Made by a program: the position numbers and the translations under genes. Of a stretch of DNA of 64,000 bases, positions 28,287 to 37,481 are shown one piece after another. Below the pieces are notes generated by a model. That model made no database searches, had not been told where the DNA came from, and saw only the letters and a list, made by a program, of their open reading frames with translations. Position 1 is the first letter of the stretch, and each line of letters begins with the position of its first letter. Source of the stretch: an uncultured Prevotellaceae bacterium (lineage in GTDB: Bacteria; Bacteroidota; Bacteroidia; Bacteroidales; Bacteroidaceae); contig CAMAFX010000005.1 of the NCBI GenBank assembly GCA_945833925.1, positions 1 through 64,000 of the forward strand, written 5' to 3'.

Positions 28287-30920
28287 TTACTTTTGAAGTA
28301 TCTCAATCAGCTTAGCAAGGTCCTTGATACTGATTCTGCCGTCATCATCAATATCTGCAGAACCGTGAATGTCTCTTGCCGTTCCGAAGAGAATGTCAAT
28401 CAAAGCATATACATCATGCAAATCTACATTGCCGTCTCCATTAACATCTGGTGCAGCAGCAGGCTCAGCAGCACCGAGATACTGAATCTGGAAGTTATCG
28501 AAGACCTGCCAGCCTTTGGTACTGTTGTTTCCTGTCTTCTTAACACCGACAACAAGAACACCGTCGCTACCAACCTTAATGGGCTCTGCCAATTCCACAT
28601 TATACTTATTGTTGTTGAATGCGATGGCTGCATTTTTCTGATCGTCACCTGACGAAAAGTCTGCCCCATCGTATGCAGGCAATCGTTGCGTCTTCTCCAC
28701 ATAACTGCCTTCAGGTTTAGACCACGCGTAAAGAACAGTTTTCTGTGTTCCCTTTTCAAATCCCTGGCAACTAACCTTGTAGTATCCTGCTGGTACCTTA
28801 AGTTGCTGGTAACAATCCCACTGGTTGTCGCTGTTTGTAATCCCCATAAAACTTGACGTTTTTGTATTAACACTCCAGTTGAAATTACAGAATGGATCGT
28901 TGTCTGGACCTCCGATGACTTGACTTACTCTCTTTTCATTATCCTTGTAGGCGAATGTCCATCCTGCACCTCCCCAGTCAATGCGGTCCAAGTTTGCAGA
29001 CTTTATCAAGTGTGTTGCGTTGACAGGATTCTTGTGATTAGCGAGTGCCATCTCCTCATCGAGCATTGACTTGGTAACAATCTCCCACTGCTGCAATGCA
29101 TCATTGACGTTGAGAGGAGCGGTAGTTACATAACGATAGAGAGGATTGTTGTTGAAGTAGGTTGGATCATTGGCGGTAAGTGCCTTCATTGTACCATTCT
29201 GATTATATGCCAATACCTTATAACCGTTATGTTCAAGAATGGACCATTCCCTGATATACTCAGCCTCGTTATTGTTGTCTACATATGCAGCATCCGTTAT
29301 GTGTCCGTAAGTGGTCCTGATGTCATACTTGCCATTTGGCAATGACTTGATGTACACATCCTTGCCATAGTTACCGACAACAGCATGACTACCCCACCAG
29401 CCACCATTCATCAGGTAGCGTCCAGTCTCGCGATTGCGCAGATATACAGGTTCGTCTGTTGTTTCAACAACGGCAACATCATCAATTACAGGATTGTATT
29501 CGTGATAAGAGAATGTAACGACACATGGCTTGTGGTCGCAAAGAGGTGAACCCTGCTTCAGATTAGTACCTTCAACATTCTCGGCTGCAACAAAAGAAAG
29601 ATCCTGATGATAAGTCTCAGCGACGATACGAATATTACTCTCAGTATTATTGACGTACCAGATCTTATCAACAACCTCACCGCTCAGATAACCTTCATTA
29701 CTTGCCATGATGGCACTTGAACCATAAGCAGGATAAGTATTGTTACGTCCAAACTGAATCCAAGGGTCGCGAATGGTAAAGCGCTCATCTGCATTAAGTG
29801 CATCAATGAGATTTTTCTTGACCTTATCACGTGTGTAACGGCAGTTCGAGTCACCGATAATGACTATAGGACGTCCATTATGTGTAGCCTTGATAGCCGT
29901 TACGAGCTGTGTCAACTGACTTGCACGCGCATTGCAGTCAGCTTCACCACTATCAGCATCCATATGCATAGTGTAAAGATCAATCTCTGTGCCATCAGCA
30001 AGGGTAATAAGGTAATAGCGATAACCCTTCTTGATAAGACCATCTGCTCCCTGGTCTGTGTAACCGTTATGGGTGTTCCACTGTGTCCAAGCCTCCTGCG
30101 AAGGAGTGGCTACTGTTGTAGCGCCGTCTATACGGAAGAACAATTCGAGTCCGTCCATATCGAACAAAGGCTTCTTGATCAGGAAATTGCCAAGGTTAGC
30201 ACTTCCTACTGTAATTGAACCTCTGTGGGTCATTGCGTTATAATGGCTTCCAACGCCACCGTTCCATGCCACATCCCAGATATTACTGTGGAAGTTGAAG
30301 TCCTCGCTTACACCAACCACGTCAAAACCTGAATTGAGCAGACACTGACCAATAGCAGCAGCACCAGGACCTTCTGTCGCATCTGGGTTGAGGTTGATAT
30401 TTTGACCAGCAAGAGATACTGATTTCGGCATACCATCAACATTGAGCGAAGCCACAGTGAATTTCTTCTTTGCCTGCCATTCTGCAAACTCTTCTTCTGA
30501 AATCAGCTGCCAGTATGAACGGTCTGTATCATTAGTGGTTTTCTTACAAAGCACACCACCACCCATATACATTGCACGGTTCTCGTCACCTGGATTATCC
30601 GGATCATCCACCTTATCCTCGAAGGCGAAGAACTGGTTGTCACTCTTCAACTGATAATAACCAGCTGGAATCTTAATTGCAGTAAATGAACTGCCTGAAA
30701 TAGTAAAGCCCGTTGATGATGCAGTGAATGAAACTGGCACACCAATATTTGGAGACTGAAGCTTGTTGTCAGCACCAAGGAACTTACTCTGATAAATATT
30801 AAAAAGGTAGTAGCTCTTTCCACTAACAAGGTCGGAACCCTTGAAGGCTGATGCAAAAGTATGTACAAAGAACATGAGAGCAAAGCATATTCCTTTCAGC
30901 ACCATTAAACGTTTATTCAT
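28287..30920 (-). CDS. Secreted endonuclease/exonuclease/phosphatase-fold protein with dockerin-like C-terminus
   Basis: An 877-aa exported mosaic. After the signal peptide comes a beta-rich region (KSYYLFNIYQSKFLGADN), then an EEP domain from about residue 155 with ASLNVDGMP, VVGVSEDF, MHMDADSG, IVIIGDSNCRY and the terminal LCDHKPCVV, the catalytic pattern of DNase I and sphingomyelinase relatives. Next are two modules also seen in the CotH protein (NREtGRYLMNGGWWGSHA, and a CBM-like region ending DNFQIQYLG). The last 55 residues hold two dockerin-type calcium loops (DVNGDGNVDLHDV and DIDDDGRISIKDL). Substrate (DNA, phospholipid or other phosphodiester) is unknown. Confidence 0.82.
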   Translation of the reverse strand: MNKRLMVLKGICFALMFFVHTFASAFKGSDLVSGKSYYLFNIYQSKFLGADNKLQSPNIGVPVSFTASSTGFTISGSSFTAIKIPAGYYQLKSDNQFFAFEDKVDDPDNPGDENRAMYMGGGVLCKKTTNDTDRSYWQLISEEEFAEWQAKKKFTVASLNVDGMPKSVSLAGQNINLNPDATEGPGAAAIGQCLLNSGFDVVGVSEDFNFHSNIWDVAWNGGVGSHYNAMTHRGSITVGSANLGNFLIKKPLFDMDGLELFFRIDGATTVATPSQEAWTQWNTHNGYTDQGADGLIKKGYRYYLITLADGTEIDLYTMHMDADSGEADCNARASQLTQLVTAIKATHNGRPIVIIGDSNCRYTRDKVKKNLIDALNADERFTIRDPWIQFGRNNTYPAYGSSAIMASNEGYLSGEVVDKIWYVNNTESNIRIVAETYHQDLSFVAAENVEGTNLKQGSPLCDHKPCVVTFSYHEYNPVIDDVAVVETTDEPVYLRNRETGRYLMNGGWWGSHAVVGNYGKDVYIKSLPNGKYDIRTTYGHITDAAYVDNNNEAEYIREWSILEHNGYKVLAYNQNGTMKALTANDPTYFNNNPLYRYVTTAPLNVNDALQQWEIVTKSMLDEEMALANHKNPVNATHLIKSANLDRIDWGGAGWTFAYKDNEKRVSQVIGGPDNDPFCNFNWSVNTKTSSFMGITNSDNQWDCYQQLKVPAGYYKVSCQGFEKGTQKTVLYAWSKPEGSYVEKTQRLPAYDGADFSSGDDQKNAAIAFNNNKYNVELAEPIKVGSDGVLVVGVKKTGNNSTKGWQVFDNFQIQYLGAAEPAAAPDVNGDGNVDLHDVYALIDILFGTARDIHGSADIDDDGRISIKDLAKLIEILQK

Positions 30921-30985
30921 AAATTATAGTGTTATAGTTAGTTTATATTTTGTGTTACAGTTAGAGTTATTATGCATTTTCGTTG

Positions 30986-30993
30986 CAAAGATA
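30986..30993 (-). promoter_or_regulatory. -7 box of the EEP/dockerin gene
   Basis: Minus-strand TATCTTTG (complement of 30986-30993), the same box as at the GH127 promoter and followed by GCAACG as there. It lies about 65 bases upstream of the ATG. No -33 box at standard spacing. Confidence 0.5.
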
Positions 30994-31084
30994 GTATTTT
31001 TTTACAATAAAAATCACTTTTTATTCTTAATTGTAACAAAATTATACTCAAAAACACTAACGAAAAGACTTTACGCAGTTCTAA

Positions 31085-31276
31085 CATATTCAAAAGACTC
31101 TCGGAACTGACGGACAACCAGTTTACACAGGCTACCAGGTTTACTACAATGGTGAGACAGAGTCTTACTTCAACAAGTCTATCGGTAAACTTGCAGAGTT
31201 CATCCAGAAGGCAATGAACGGTGAAGCAACCATTGAGGACGTTGAAAACGAAGTAAACAGAATCCTCGGTAAATAA
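31085..31276 (+). pseudogene. Orphan C-terminal fragment of a secreted protein
   Basis: An open frame of 63 codons with no usable start (a TAA at 31082-31084 precedes it) translates to a plausible protein end: GTDGQPVYTGYQVYYNGE, then NKSIGKLAEFIQKAMNGE and ATIEDVENEVNRILGK. Codon bias is strong. The ending resembles the helical C-termini of secreted proteins nearby (LAEKIVKNENSYTIKNVVDF). A strong terminator follows. The 5' part of the gene is absent, so this is probably a rearrangement remnant; the parent family is not known to me. Confidence 0.6.
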
Positions 31277-31330
31277 AACAGTTAGAGTTATTCTACTCAA
31301 TAGATTTAATTATTCAAACTCATATTATCA

Positions 31331-31366
31331 ACATCCCTTGTCTGCACAGGCAAGGGATGTTTTTTT
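31331..31366 (+). terminator. Terminator after the orphan fragment
   Basis: A perfect 10-bp stem ACATCCCTTG (31331-31340) with CAAGGGATGT (31351-31360), then a run of T. It is a textbook plus-strand terminator although no intact gene precedes it. Confidence 0.88.
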
Positions 31367-31516
31367 GTACTAAAAAGGAACGGAATATTGCAATCGTATG
31401 AAGATTGCAATGAAAAACCATATATTCACGACCAATGCTTACGAAATTCTATACTTTTTTTGTAACGTTGCTCTTGACATACATAAATTAACAATAAAAC
31501 ATTTAACCTAACTAAA

Positions 31517-34174
31517 ATGAAACGAACAATTTCAGTTAAATTAATGTTACTCCTGTTATCACTCATGATAGGAGTCAATGCGGCCTGGGCGGAAACTGTT
31601 ACTTATACTGTTTCATCTATTTCTTCTGTCACAGCATCAGGAACCACACCAACAGATGCAAATGCTATTTATAGTTCTACTTATGGAACAATATATCAAT
31701 TGACTGCTGGTAAATCAATGACATTAACCCTAAATGGTTTTACCGGTTGCAAGATTACAGGATTAACTTTATCAATGAAATCCAATTCAAAAGCAGGTGC
31801 TGGCTCTTTGTCAATGAAGGCAGGAACCACAACACTTGCAGAAATTGCTGATTGTGCATTTAATAACAACAAATGGAATGGCAAATATAGCGACAGCTAT
31901 GTTAATGTGACTCCTACTGTAACAGAATATACAGTTAAGGACAACGAGGTCGTAACTATCACCATTGCAGCTTCGAAAAACTCACTTTATTGTCAGTCTT
32001 TCACCATCGAATACACACCAGCTGGCGGTGAATCTGATACAAGAACAGAGACAGAATTGGCTTGGAGTGCAGAAAATTGCACTGCAACTATCGGTGAAAC
32101 AAACACATTCCCCACCCTTTCTACGACCCCATCATCTCTTAGTGGTGTAACCTATAGCAGTAGCAATACAGAAGTTGCAAGTATAAACGAAACAACTGGT
32201 GAAATTACGCTTCTTAGCGCAGGAATAACAAAAATTTCAGCATCCTTTGCTGGTGATGACACTCATAAACCAGCAACTTCAGTAAGCTATAAACTTACTG
32301 TAAAAGCAGCACCTGTAGCAGATGAATTTGTGCACGACTTTATTACTGCAGATGATCTTGCAGCTGAAGGAACAACCTATACAAATTTCTCTAATGTAAC
32401 AAAGAATACTGCCAAATATGCGGGTAATTCTTCCAAGAATAAAGGAATTCAGTTACGTTCTGACAATCGCAACTCTGGTATTGTCTCTACTTACTCAGGT
32501 GGTAATATCAAGAAGGTTGTTGTTACATGGAATTCAAATTGTGTAGATGACAGAACATTATTGGTTTACGGAAGCAATACCGCATATACAAATGCTACAG
32601 ATTTATATAAGACCGACACTCAAGGCACACGTGTTGGAGAAATTGATAATGGAAAATCTACCACTCTTGAAGTTGAAGGTAGTTACAAATATGTTGGTGT
32701 TCGATCTTCAAGCGGTTCACTTAACATAGATGAAGTTGAATTTGTATGGGATGAATCAGCAATAGAAATAAAGGAACTATCATCAATTAGTGTAAACACT
32801 GATAATCTCGCTGATTACTGGTTGAATGATTCATTCACTCCAAATGGTGTTGTTATCACAGCAACATACTCTAACAACACTACAGAAAACGTTACTGTAA
32901 ACTGTACATTCTCTGGTTATGATTCAAGCAAAACTGGCAACCAGACAATAACTGTGAAGTATCAGGATAAGACTGCGACATATACCATCAATGTAAAGAC
33001 AATTGAAAACACCAAGGAAACTGCCTACACAGCAGACGAAGCAAAGGCACTTATTGATGCAGGCAAAGATCTGAAAACACCGGTATATGTCAAGGGTATC
33101 GTGAGTGGTATTGCAACAGCATTCAGCAAAACCTACGGCAATATATCTTTCTATGTGTCTGAAGATGGCACAACAACCAGCCCGCAGTTTGAGTTCTATA
33201 GGAACTATGCAGGAGCAGATAACACTAAATATGCATCAGAGTCAGAATGTCCACGAGTTGGTGACAATGTAATCGGATACGGTACTCTGACCAAGTACAA
33301 CGAAACTTATGAATTTGCTGAAGGCAACTACATCGTACAGCTTACCCGGTCTACACTGAAGGACGCTACCATTACTGCTACTTACAGCGATAGTCTTGGA
33401 ATAAACACAGATGAAGAATATACAGTAACATACAATGGTGACGGTGAACTCACAATAGAGTCGAGCAACGAGGACGTTGCAGAAGCAAGAATTGTGGACG
33501 GAAATGTAATGATCAGCACAAAGGCAGAAGGTACGACACAGATTACCATAAAGGCACCTGCTACCAGTCAGTACAGAGCCGCATCTCTTGTATACACTTT
33601 GACCGTTGTAGACAACAGCAAGAAAACTGCCACTATTGATATGACAGCAATCTCATATCAGCTTGCTAACAACCAGAACGTTGTATGGATAAGCGATGCT
33701 GCTGTCATCATTGCGGACAAGGCAGGAGCAACTACTAATGTCAACAACTATATTCCTACTAATAAAGAAAATCCATACAAAAGCAGTAGATTCTACACGA
33801 ACTCCACGCTGGAAATCTATCCTGTTTCAGGCGCCACAATCAAGAACATAACAGTTACCGCAACCTCAGATGGATATGCCTCAACACTTGCAAACAGCAC
33901 ATGGGTCAATGCAACAACAAATGTTGCAGGTAAAGTTGTAACAATCACACCAAAAGATGTAACCGACGGAATGATAGCAACACTTGAAAACACCGTTGGC
34001 ATTTCATCAATTGTCGTCTCTTACTACGGTGAGCCAAAGGCTGAAGGTCTGGTTAAAATTCTTAAAAACAAGGCGAAACAACTTGCAGAAAAGATTGTCA
34101 AGAACGAGAACAGTTATACTATCAAGAATGTTGTAGATTTCATCGACTTACTTCTCAGCAAAATACAGAAGTAA
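31517..34174 (+). CDS. Large secreted multidomain protein with Ig-like repeats
   Basis: An 885-aa surface or extracellular protein with signal peptide LMLLLLSLMIGVNAAWA. Seen in order: a beta-rich domain (30-165), a Big_2-like Ig domain (YSSSNTEVASINETTGEITLLSAG, 180-265), a lectin-like region (270-410), a Big_4-like Ig domain (LSSISVNTDNLADYWLNDSF, 415-490), an OB-like domain (TPVYVKGIVSGIATAF, 495-605) and further beta domains. The C-terminus LAEKIVKNENSYTIKNVVDF is helical and dockerin-like in position. Base composition is visibly more AT-rich than in the glycosidase genes, a possible sign of transfer. No enzyme motif; adhesion or glycan binding is a guess. Confidence 0.75.
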   Translation: MKRTISVKLMLLLLSLMIGVNAAWAETVTYTVSSISSVTASGTTPTDANAIYSSTYGTIYQLTAGKSMTLTLNGFTGCKITGLTLSMKSNSKAGAGSLSMKAGTTTLAEIADCAFNNNKWNGKYSDSYVNVTPTVTEYTVKDNEVVTITIAASKNSLYCQSFTIEYTPAGGESDTRTETELAWSAENCTATIGETNTFPTLSTTPSSLSGVTYSSSNTEVASINETTGEITLLSAGITKISASFAGDDTHKPATSVSYKLTVKAAPVADEFVHDFITADDLAAEGTTYTNFSNVTKNTAKYAGNSSKNKGIQLRSDNRNSGIVSTYSGGNIKKVVVTWNSNCVDDRTLLVYGSNTAYTNATDLYKTDTQGTRVGEIDNGKSTTLEVEGSYKYVGVRSSSGSLNIDEVEFVWDESAIEIKELSSISVNTDNLADYWLNDSFTPNGVVITATYSNNTTENVTVNCTFSGYDSSKTGNQTITVKYQDKTATYTINVKTIENTKETAYTADEAKALIDAGKDLKTPVYVKGIVSGIATAFSKTYGNISFYVSEDGTTTSPQFEFYRNYAGADNTKYASESECPRVGDNVIGYGTLTKYNETYEFAEGNYIVQLTRSTLKDATITATYSDSLGINTDEEYTVTYNGDGELTIESSNEDVAEARIVDGNVMISTKAEGTTQITIKAPATSQYRAASLVYTLTVVDNSKKTATIDMTAISYQLANNQNVVWISDAAVIIADKAGATTNVNNYIPTNKENPYKSSRFYTNSTLEIYPVSGATIKNITVTATSDGYASTLANSTWVNATTNVAGKVVTITPKDVTDGMIATLENTVGISSIVVSYYGEPKAEGLVKILKNKAKQLAEKIVKNENSYTIKNVVDFIDLLLSKIQK

Positions 34175-34220
34175 TAGTTTATAAAAACACATCTCTTACA
34201 TAAACAAGAGTAGCATAACG

Positions 34221-34262
34221 AACGAAGGACTATCACGCAACTGATAGTTCTTCGTTCTTTTT
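34221..34262 (+). terminator. Terminator of the Ig-like surface protein gene
   Basis: Stem AACGAAGGACTATCA (34221-34235) with TGATAGTTCTTCGTT (34242-34256), 15 bp with one G-U pair, a 6-base loop, then CTTTTT. Confidence 0.85.
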
Positions 34263-34295
34263 ATCTGTGAAAAATACAATCAAAGATACAAAACC

Positions 34296-34326
34296 TTTGT
34301 TATTATAAATAAATAAGGTATATTTG
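34296..34326 (+). promoter_or_regulatory. Promoter of the CotH gene
   Basis: TTTG (34296-34299) and TATATTTG (34319-34326) separated by 19 nt match both Bacteroidota promoter elements. The ATG is about 55 bases further on. Confidence 0.72.
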
Positions 34327-34381
34327 CACACAATAAAAACCAGAAATTTATCTGCAACACTTAACAGCATATATACCAGTC

Positions 34382-36862
34382 ATGAAAAAGACACTTATCT
34401 TACTCTCTATAATTTACTCCTCACTTGCATTTGCCCAGAACATTGAGGAGGGTCAGTATTTCATACGAAATGTCTATACTGGAATGTATCTCGGTTCAGG
34501 AAACGACTGGGGAACTCACGCAATACAACAAAAGCATCCTCAAGAGTGGGGATTGGAGAATGTAGGAAGCGGAAAGTATGACCTAAACTCGTACACATAT
34601 AATGGCGGTGACCTGCACTATCTCGGTTCAAACAACTATGTTGATGCGTCAAGACAGGATTTTGAACTGGCAAAAAGCGACAAAGGATACATTCTGTGGT
34701 ATAGTAATGGTGCAGAAAAACTCTGCCTTACAGGAAGAGCCAGCAAGAATGATGTAGAATGGAACACATACAGAAGGATGAAGTCGACGAGTTGGCTGTT
34801 TCTTACCAGGTCAGACCTTCTCGAGGAACTTAGCAGTGCCACTCCGACAAAACCTGTAGACGCAACATTTCTTATAAGTTCGCCTAATTTCAACCGAAGC
34901 GATAGCAGAAACGTAAACAGTTGGAACTATCCACAAATATCAATTGGAGGAGACAACACAAATAATGTGGCAGCTGGCAGTGGTAAGTTTACTGCTTATC
35001 AGATACTAAGCGACCTACCATCGGGAACATATATATTACGTGCCCAGGCATATACTGTTGGTAAAGTGCAGAAAGGTGCAGTACTTTTTGCTAAGGATGC
35101 AGAAGGACAATATGAATGTGTTTTGCCTGTATATAGCGACCTTGACCGTTCTCGCACCACAGCATCTCATCGTTTTCTTGAAGGTCTTGACACTCAGGAG
35201 ATGGTGTTTTACACACAAGGCGGAGAACTAAACATCGGTATAAGCTACGAAGAAAATGACGATGTATGGACCGTAATGGACAACTTTGAACTCTATTATT
35301 TAGGTAGCACAAAGACCGACAAATACGAATTCCCCACTCAAGCTACCATTGAAGATGAGCCGCTGCCAGCTAAAGAGCCAACCGAACTGAAGCAACTCAG
35401 CGATGTTCCTACCCTATACATAAACACTGTGGATGGCAATAGCATAACGAGCAAGACAATATATAAGTATGCTACAATGTACGAAGTTACTGCCAACGAT
35501 ACCACGATGTACGACTCATTGCAAATCCGAGGTAGAGGAAACTCAACATGGGGACTTGCAAAGAAACCATACAGACTGAAATTCAACTCAAAAGAAAAAT
35601 TCCTTGGCAAGGGACATGCCAAAGCAAAGAGTTGGGTACTTATGGCCAATCATGCAGACAAGACCATGCTGCGAAACAGTGTTGCCGCATATATTGGGGA
35701 ACAACTTGGCATGCCATTCTGCCCTGGGTCACGCTTCGTAGATTTAGTTATAAACGACAAATACCTGGGCACATACCAGATTACCGACCACGTTGACATT
35801 AAGAAAAAGAGAGTAGACATAGTGGAGCAGGAAGAGGCAGCCACAGACACAAGCAACATAACAGGTGGTTACTTGCTCGAGGCTGACGGTTTCTACGATG
35901 AAGAATACAAATTTATGACAAACCATAATGTACCAATTATGGTAAAGTCCCCAGACAGCGACATAATAAACAGAACACAGAAAACATACATACGCAGCTA
36001 TATACAAGATATAGAGAATGCCCTGTTCTGCAAAGATTTTACAGATGCAGAAAAAGGATACCGTCCAATGGTTGACTCATTGACACTGGCAAGTTGGTAT
36101 ATTGGAACGGAATTTACTGGCAATGTTGATGGTCTGTATAGTGTATATTTGTACAAGGATGCTGACGATCCACTACTCTACTTCGGTCCCATGTGGGACT
36201 ATGACATTGCTTTTGACAATTGCAGCAGAACAGGTTCGGTTGCAGATAAACTTATGGTAAATGCCGGATATGGTACAAATGTCATAAAACCATGGATAGA
36301 ACAGATGTGGAAAGACCCATGGTTCGTGAATCTTATTAGCAAGAAATGGCAACAGGCTCGCAAGCATGGAATTGTGGAGAACACCAATGCATACATAGAC
36401 AGTATGGCAACAGTCATAGACCAGACACAGCAGTTGAACTACAACAAATATAGTCTTTACACCAGGTATTACAATGAACTCGTGCTATTCTCCACCTACC
36501 AGGAAGGAGTAGACTATCTGAAAGATTATATTGAAATACGTGCTGACTTTATGGACAGTATCTTCGGAATAGCACCAGACGACCCAGAGCCCGATGATGA
36601 TGGTCCAACCGACTATGTTGCAGACCTTAGCGAGAATGATTACAGGGTTGTTTATCGTTCAGACGCACAGATGATTGTCATACAACAACCAAAAGGACAG
36701 AATGTAGACGGAACAATCAGTCTCTACGACACAAACGGCAAACTCGTCGGAACCGGCTCCACGACAAAGGCAATCAGCACAGCATCACTTCCTGACGGAG
36801 TATACATTGTGACATGGAATGTAGAAGGGCACAAACGTAGCACGAAATTATACAAGAAATAA
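34382..36862 (+). CDS. Secreted CotH-kinase-family protein with C-terminal sorting-like domain
   Basis: An 826-aa exported protein. Residues 20-145 form a beta module (GMYLGSGNDWGTHA), 155-310 a CBM-like module ending MDNFELYYLG, and about 345-720 a CotH domain with the family's IRGRGNSTWGLAKKPYRLKF, LMANHADKTMLRN and FGPMWDYDIAFDN motifs. CotH proteins are atypical protein kinases in spore formers; the role in Bacteroidota is unclear. The final 60 residues (TISLYDTNGKLVGTG...PDGVYIVTWN) look like a type IX secretion sorting domain. The first two modules recur in the EEP/dockerin protein. Confidence 0.86.
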   Translation: MKKTLILLSIIYSSLAFAQNIEEGQYFIRNVYTGMYLGSGNDWGTHAIQQKHPQEWGLENVGSGKYDLNSYTYNGGDLHYLGSNNYVDASRQDFELAKSDKGYILWYSNGAEKLCLTGRASKNDVEWNTYRRMKSTSWLFLTRSDLLEELSSATPTKPVDATFLISSPNFNRSDSRNVNSWNYPQISIGGDNTNNVAAGSGKFTAYQILSDLPSGTYILRAQAYTVGKVQKGAVLFAKDAEGQYECVLPVYSDLDRSRTTASHRFLEGLDTQEMVFYTQGGELNIGISYEENDDVWTVMDNFELYYLGSTKTDKYEFPTQATIEDEPLPAKEPTELKQLSDVPTLYINTVDGNSITSKTIYKYATMYEVTANDTTMYDSLQIRGRGNSTWGLAKKPYRLKFNSKEKFLGKGHAKAKSWVLMANHADKTMLRNSVAAYIGEQLGMPFCPGSRFVDLVINDKYLGTYQITDHVDIKKKRVDIVEQEEAATDTSNITGGYLLEADGFYDEEYKFMTNHNVPIMVKSPDSDIINRTQKTYIRSYIQDIENALFCKDFTDAEKGYRPMVDSLTLASWYIGTEFTGNVDGLYSVYLYKDADDPLLYFGPMWDYDIAFDNCSRTGSVADKLMVNAGYGTNVIKPWIEQMWKDPWFVNLISKKWQQARKHGIVENTNAYIDSMATVIDQTQQLNYNKYSLYTRYYNELVLFSTYQEGVDYLKDYIEIRADFMDSIFGIAPDDPEPDDDGPTDYVADLSENDYRVVYRSDAQMIVIQQPKGQNVDGTISLYDTNGKLVGTGSTTKAISTASLPDGVYIVTWNVEGHKRSTKLYKK

Positions 36863-36911
36863 ACAACTGTAGACGAAACTGAAAAAGTCGATATACTGTA
36901 TACCACATAGA

Positions 36912-36948
36912 AGACGGCACGGAAAAAGACAATGTTTCCGTGCCGTCT
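36912..36948. terminator. Hairpin between the convergent CotH gene and queF
   Basis: A perfect 14-bp inverted repeat AGACGGCACGGAAA (36912-36925) and TTTCCGTGCCGTCT (36935-36948). The trailing T-run is weak in both directions, but position between two convergent genes supports a shared terminator. Confidence 0.7.
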
Positions 36949-36973
36949 GGTTTATAGGATTACGATAAAAGAG

Positions 36974-37435
36974 TTATTCGTGTCGGAGCAGACGTTCTTC
37001 TGCCATCTTCTCGTACTTCGTGCCAGGACGACCATAGTTAGCATAAGGATAAATGCTTATACCACCTCTTGGAGTGAAGATACCTGTTACCTCAATATAC
37101 TTGGGGTCCATGAGTTTGATAAGGTCTTTCATAATCTTATTAACACAATCCTCGTGGAAGTCGCCATGATTGCGGAAACTGAAAAGGTAAAGTTTGAGAC
37201 TCTTGCTCTCAACCATTCGCTGGTCAGGAAGGTATGATATGCGTATCTCTGCAAAGTCGGGCTGACCAGTAATTGGGCAAAGACTGGTAAACTCAGGGCA
37301 GTTGAAACGTACCCAATAATCATTTTCCGGATGTTTGTTCATAAAACACTCGAGCACTTCCGGAGCATAGTCCTGACGGTATTCTGTTTTCTTTCCGAGG
37401 GCTTGCAATCCCTCATTCTCTCTATTTTCTGCCAT
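36974..37435 (-). CDS. queF: NADPH-dependent 7-cyano-7-deazaguanine reductase
   Basis: Reduces preQ0 to preQ1 in queuosine synthesis. A 153-aa type I enzyme: the catalytic Cys is in [15 protein letters not shown] and the family motif is [20 protein letters not shown]. It follows queC by 46 bases, the product of which is its substrate, so the two form an operon. Confidence 0.96.
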   Translation of the reverse strand: MAENRENEGLQALGKKTEYRQDYAPEVLECFMNKHPENDYWVRFNCPEFTSLCPITGQPDFAEIRISYLPDQRMVESKSLKLYLFSFRNHGDFHEDCVNKIMKDLIKLMDPKYIEVTGIFTPRGGISIYPYANYGRPGTKYEKMAEERLLRHE

Positions 37436-37481
37436 ATTATTATAAATTCTTGATCTATTGACCTTATGGTCTCTTAATTTC

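Larger units (their letters stand above)
30956..31292. repeat. 15-bp direct repeat flanking a gene fragment
   Basis: ACAGTTAGAGTTATT occurs just upstream of the EEP/dockerin gene (about 30957-30971) and again directly after the orphan fragment's stop codon (about 31278-31292). The copies are in the same orientation and about 320 bases apart. Confidence 0.7.
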
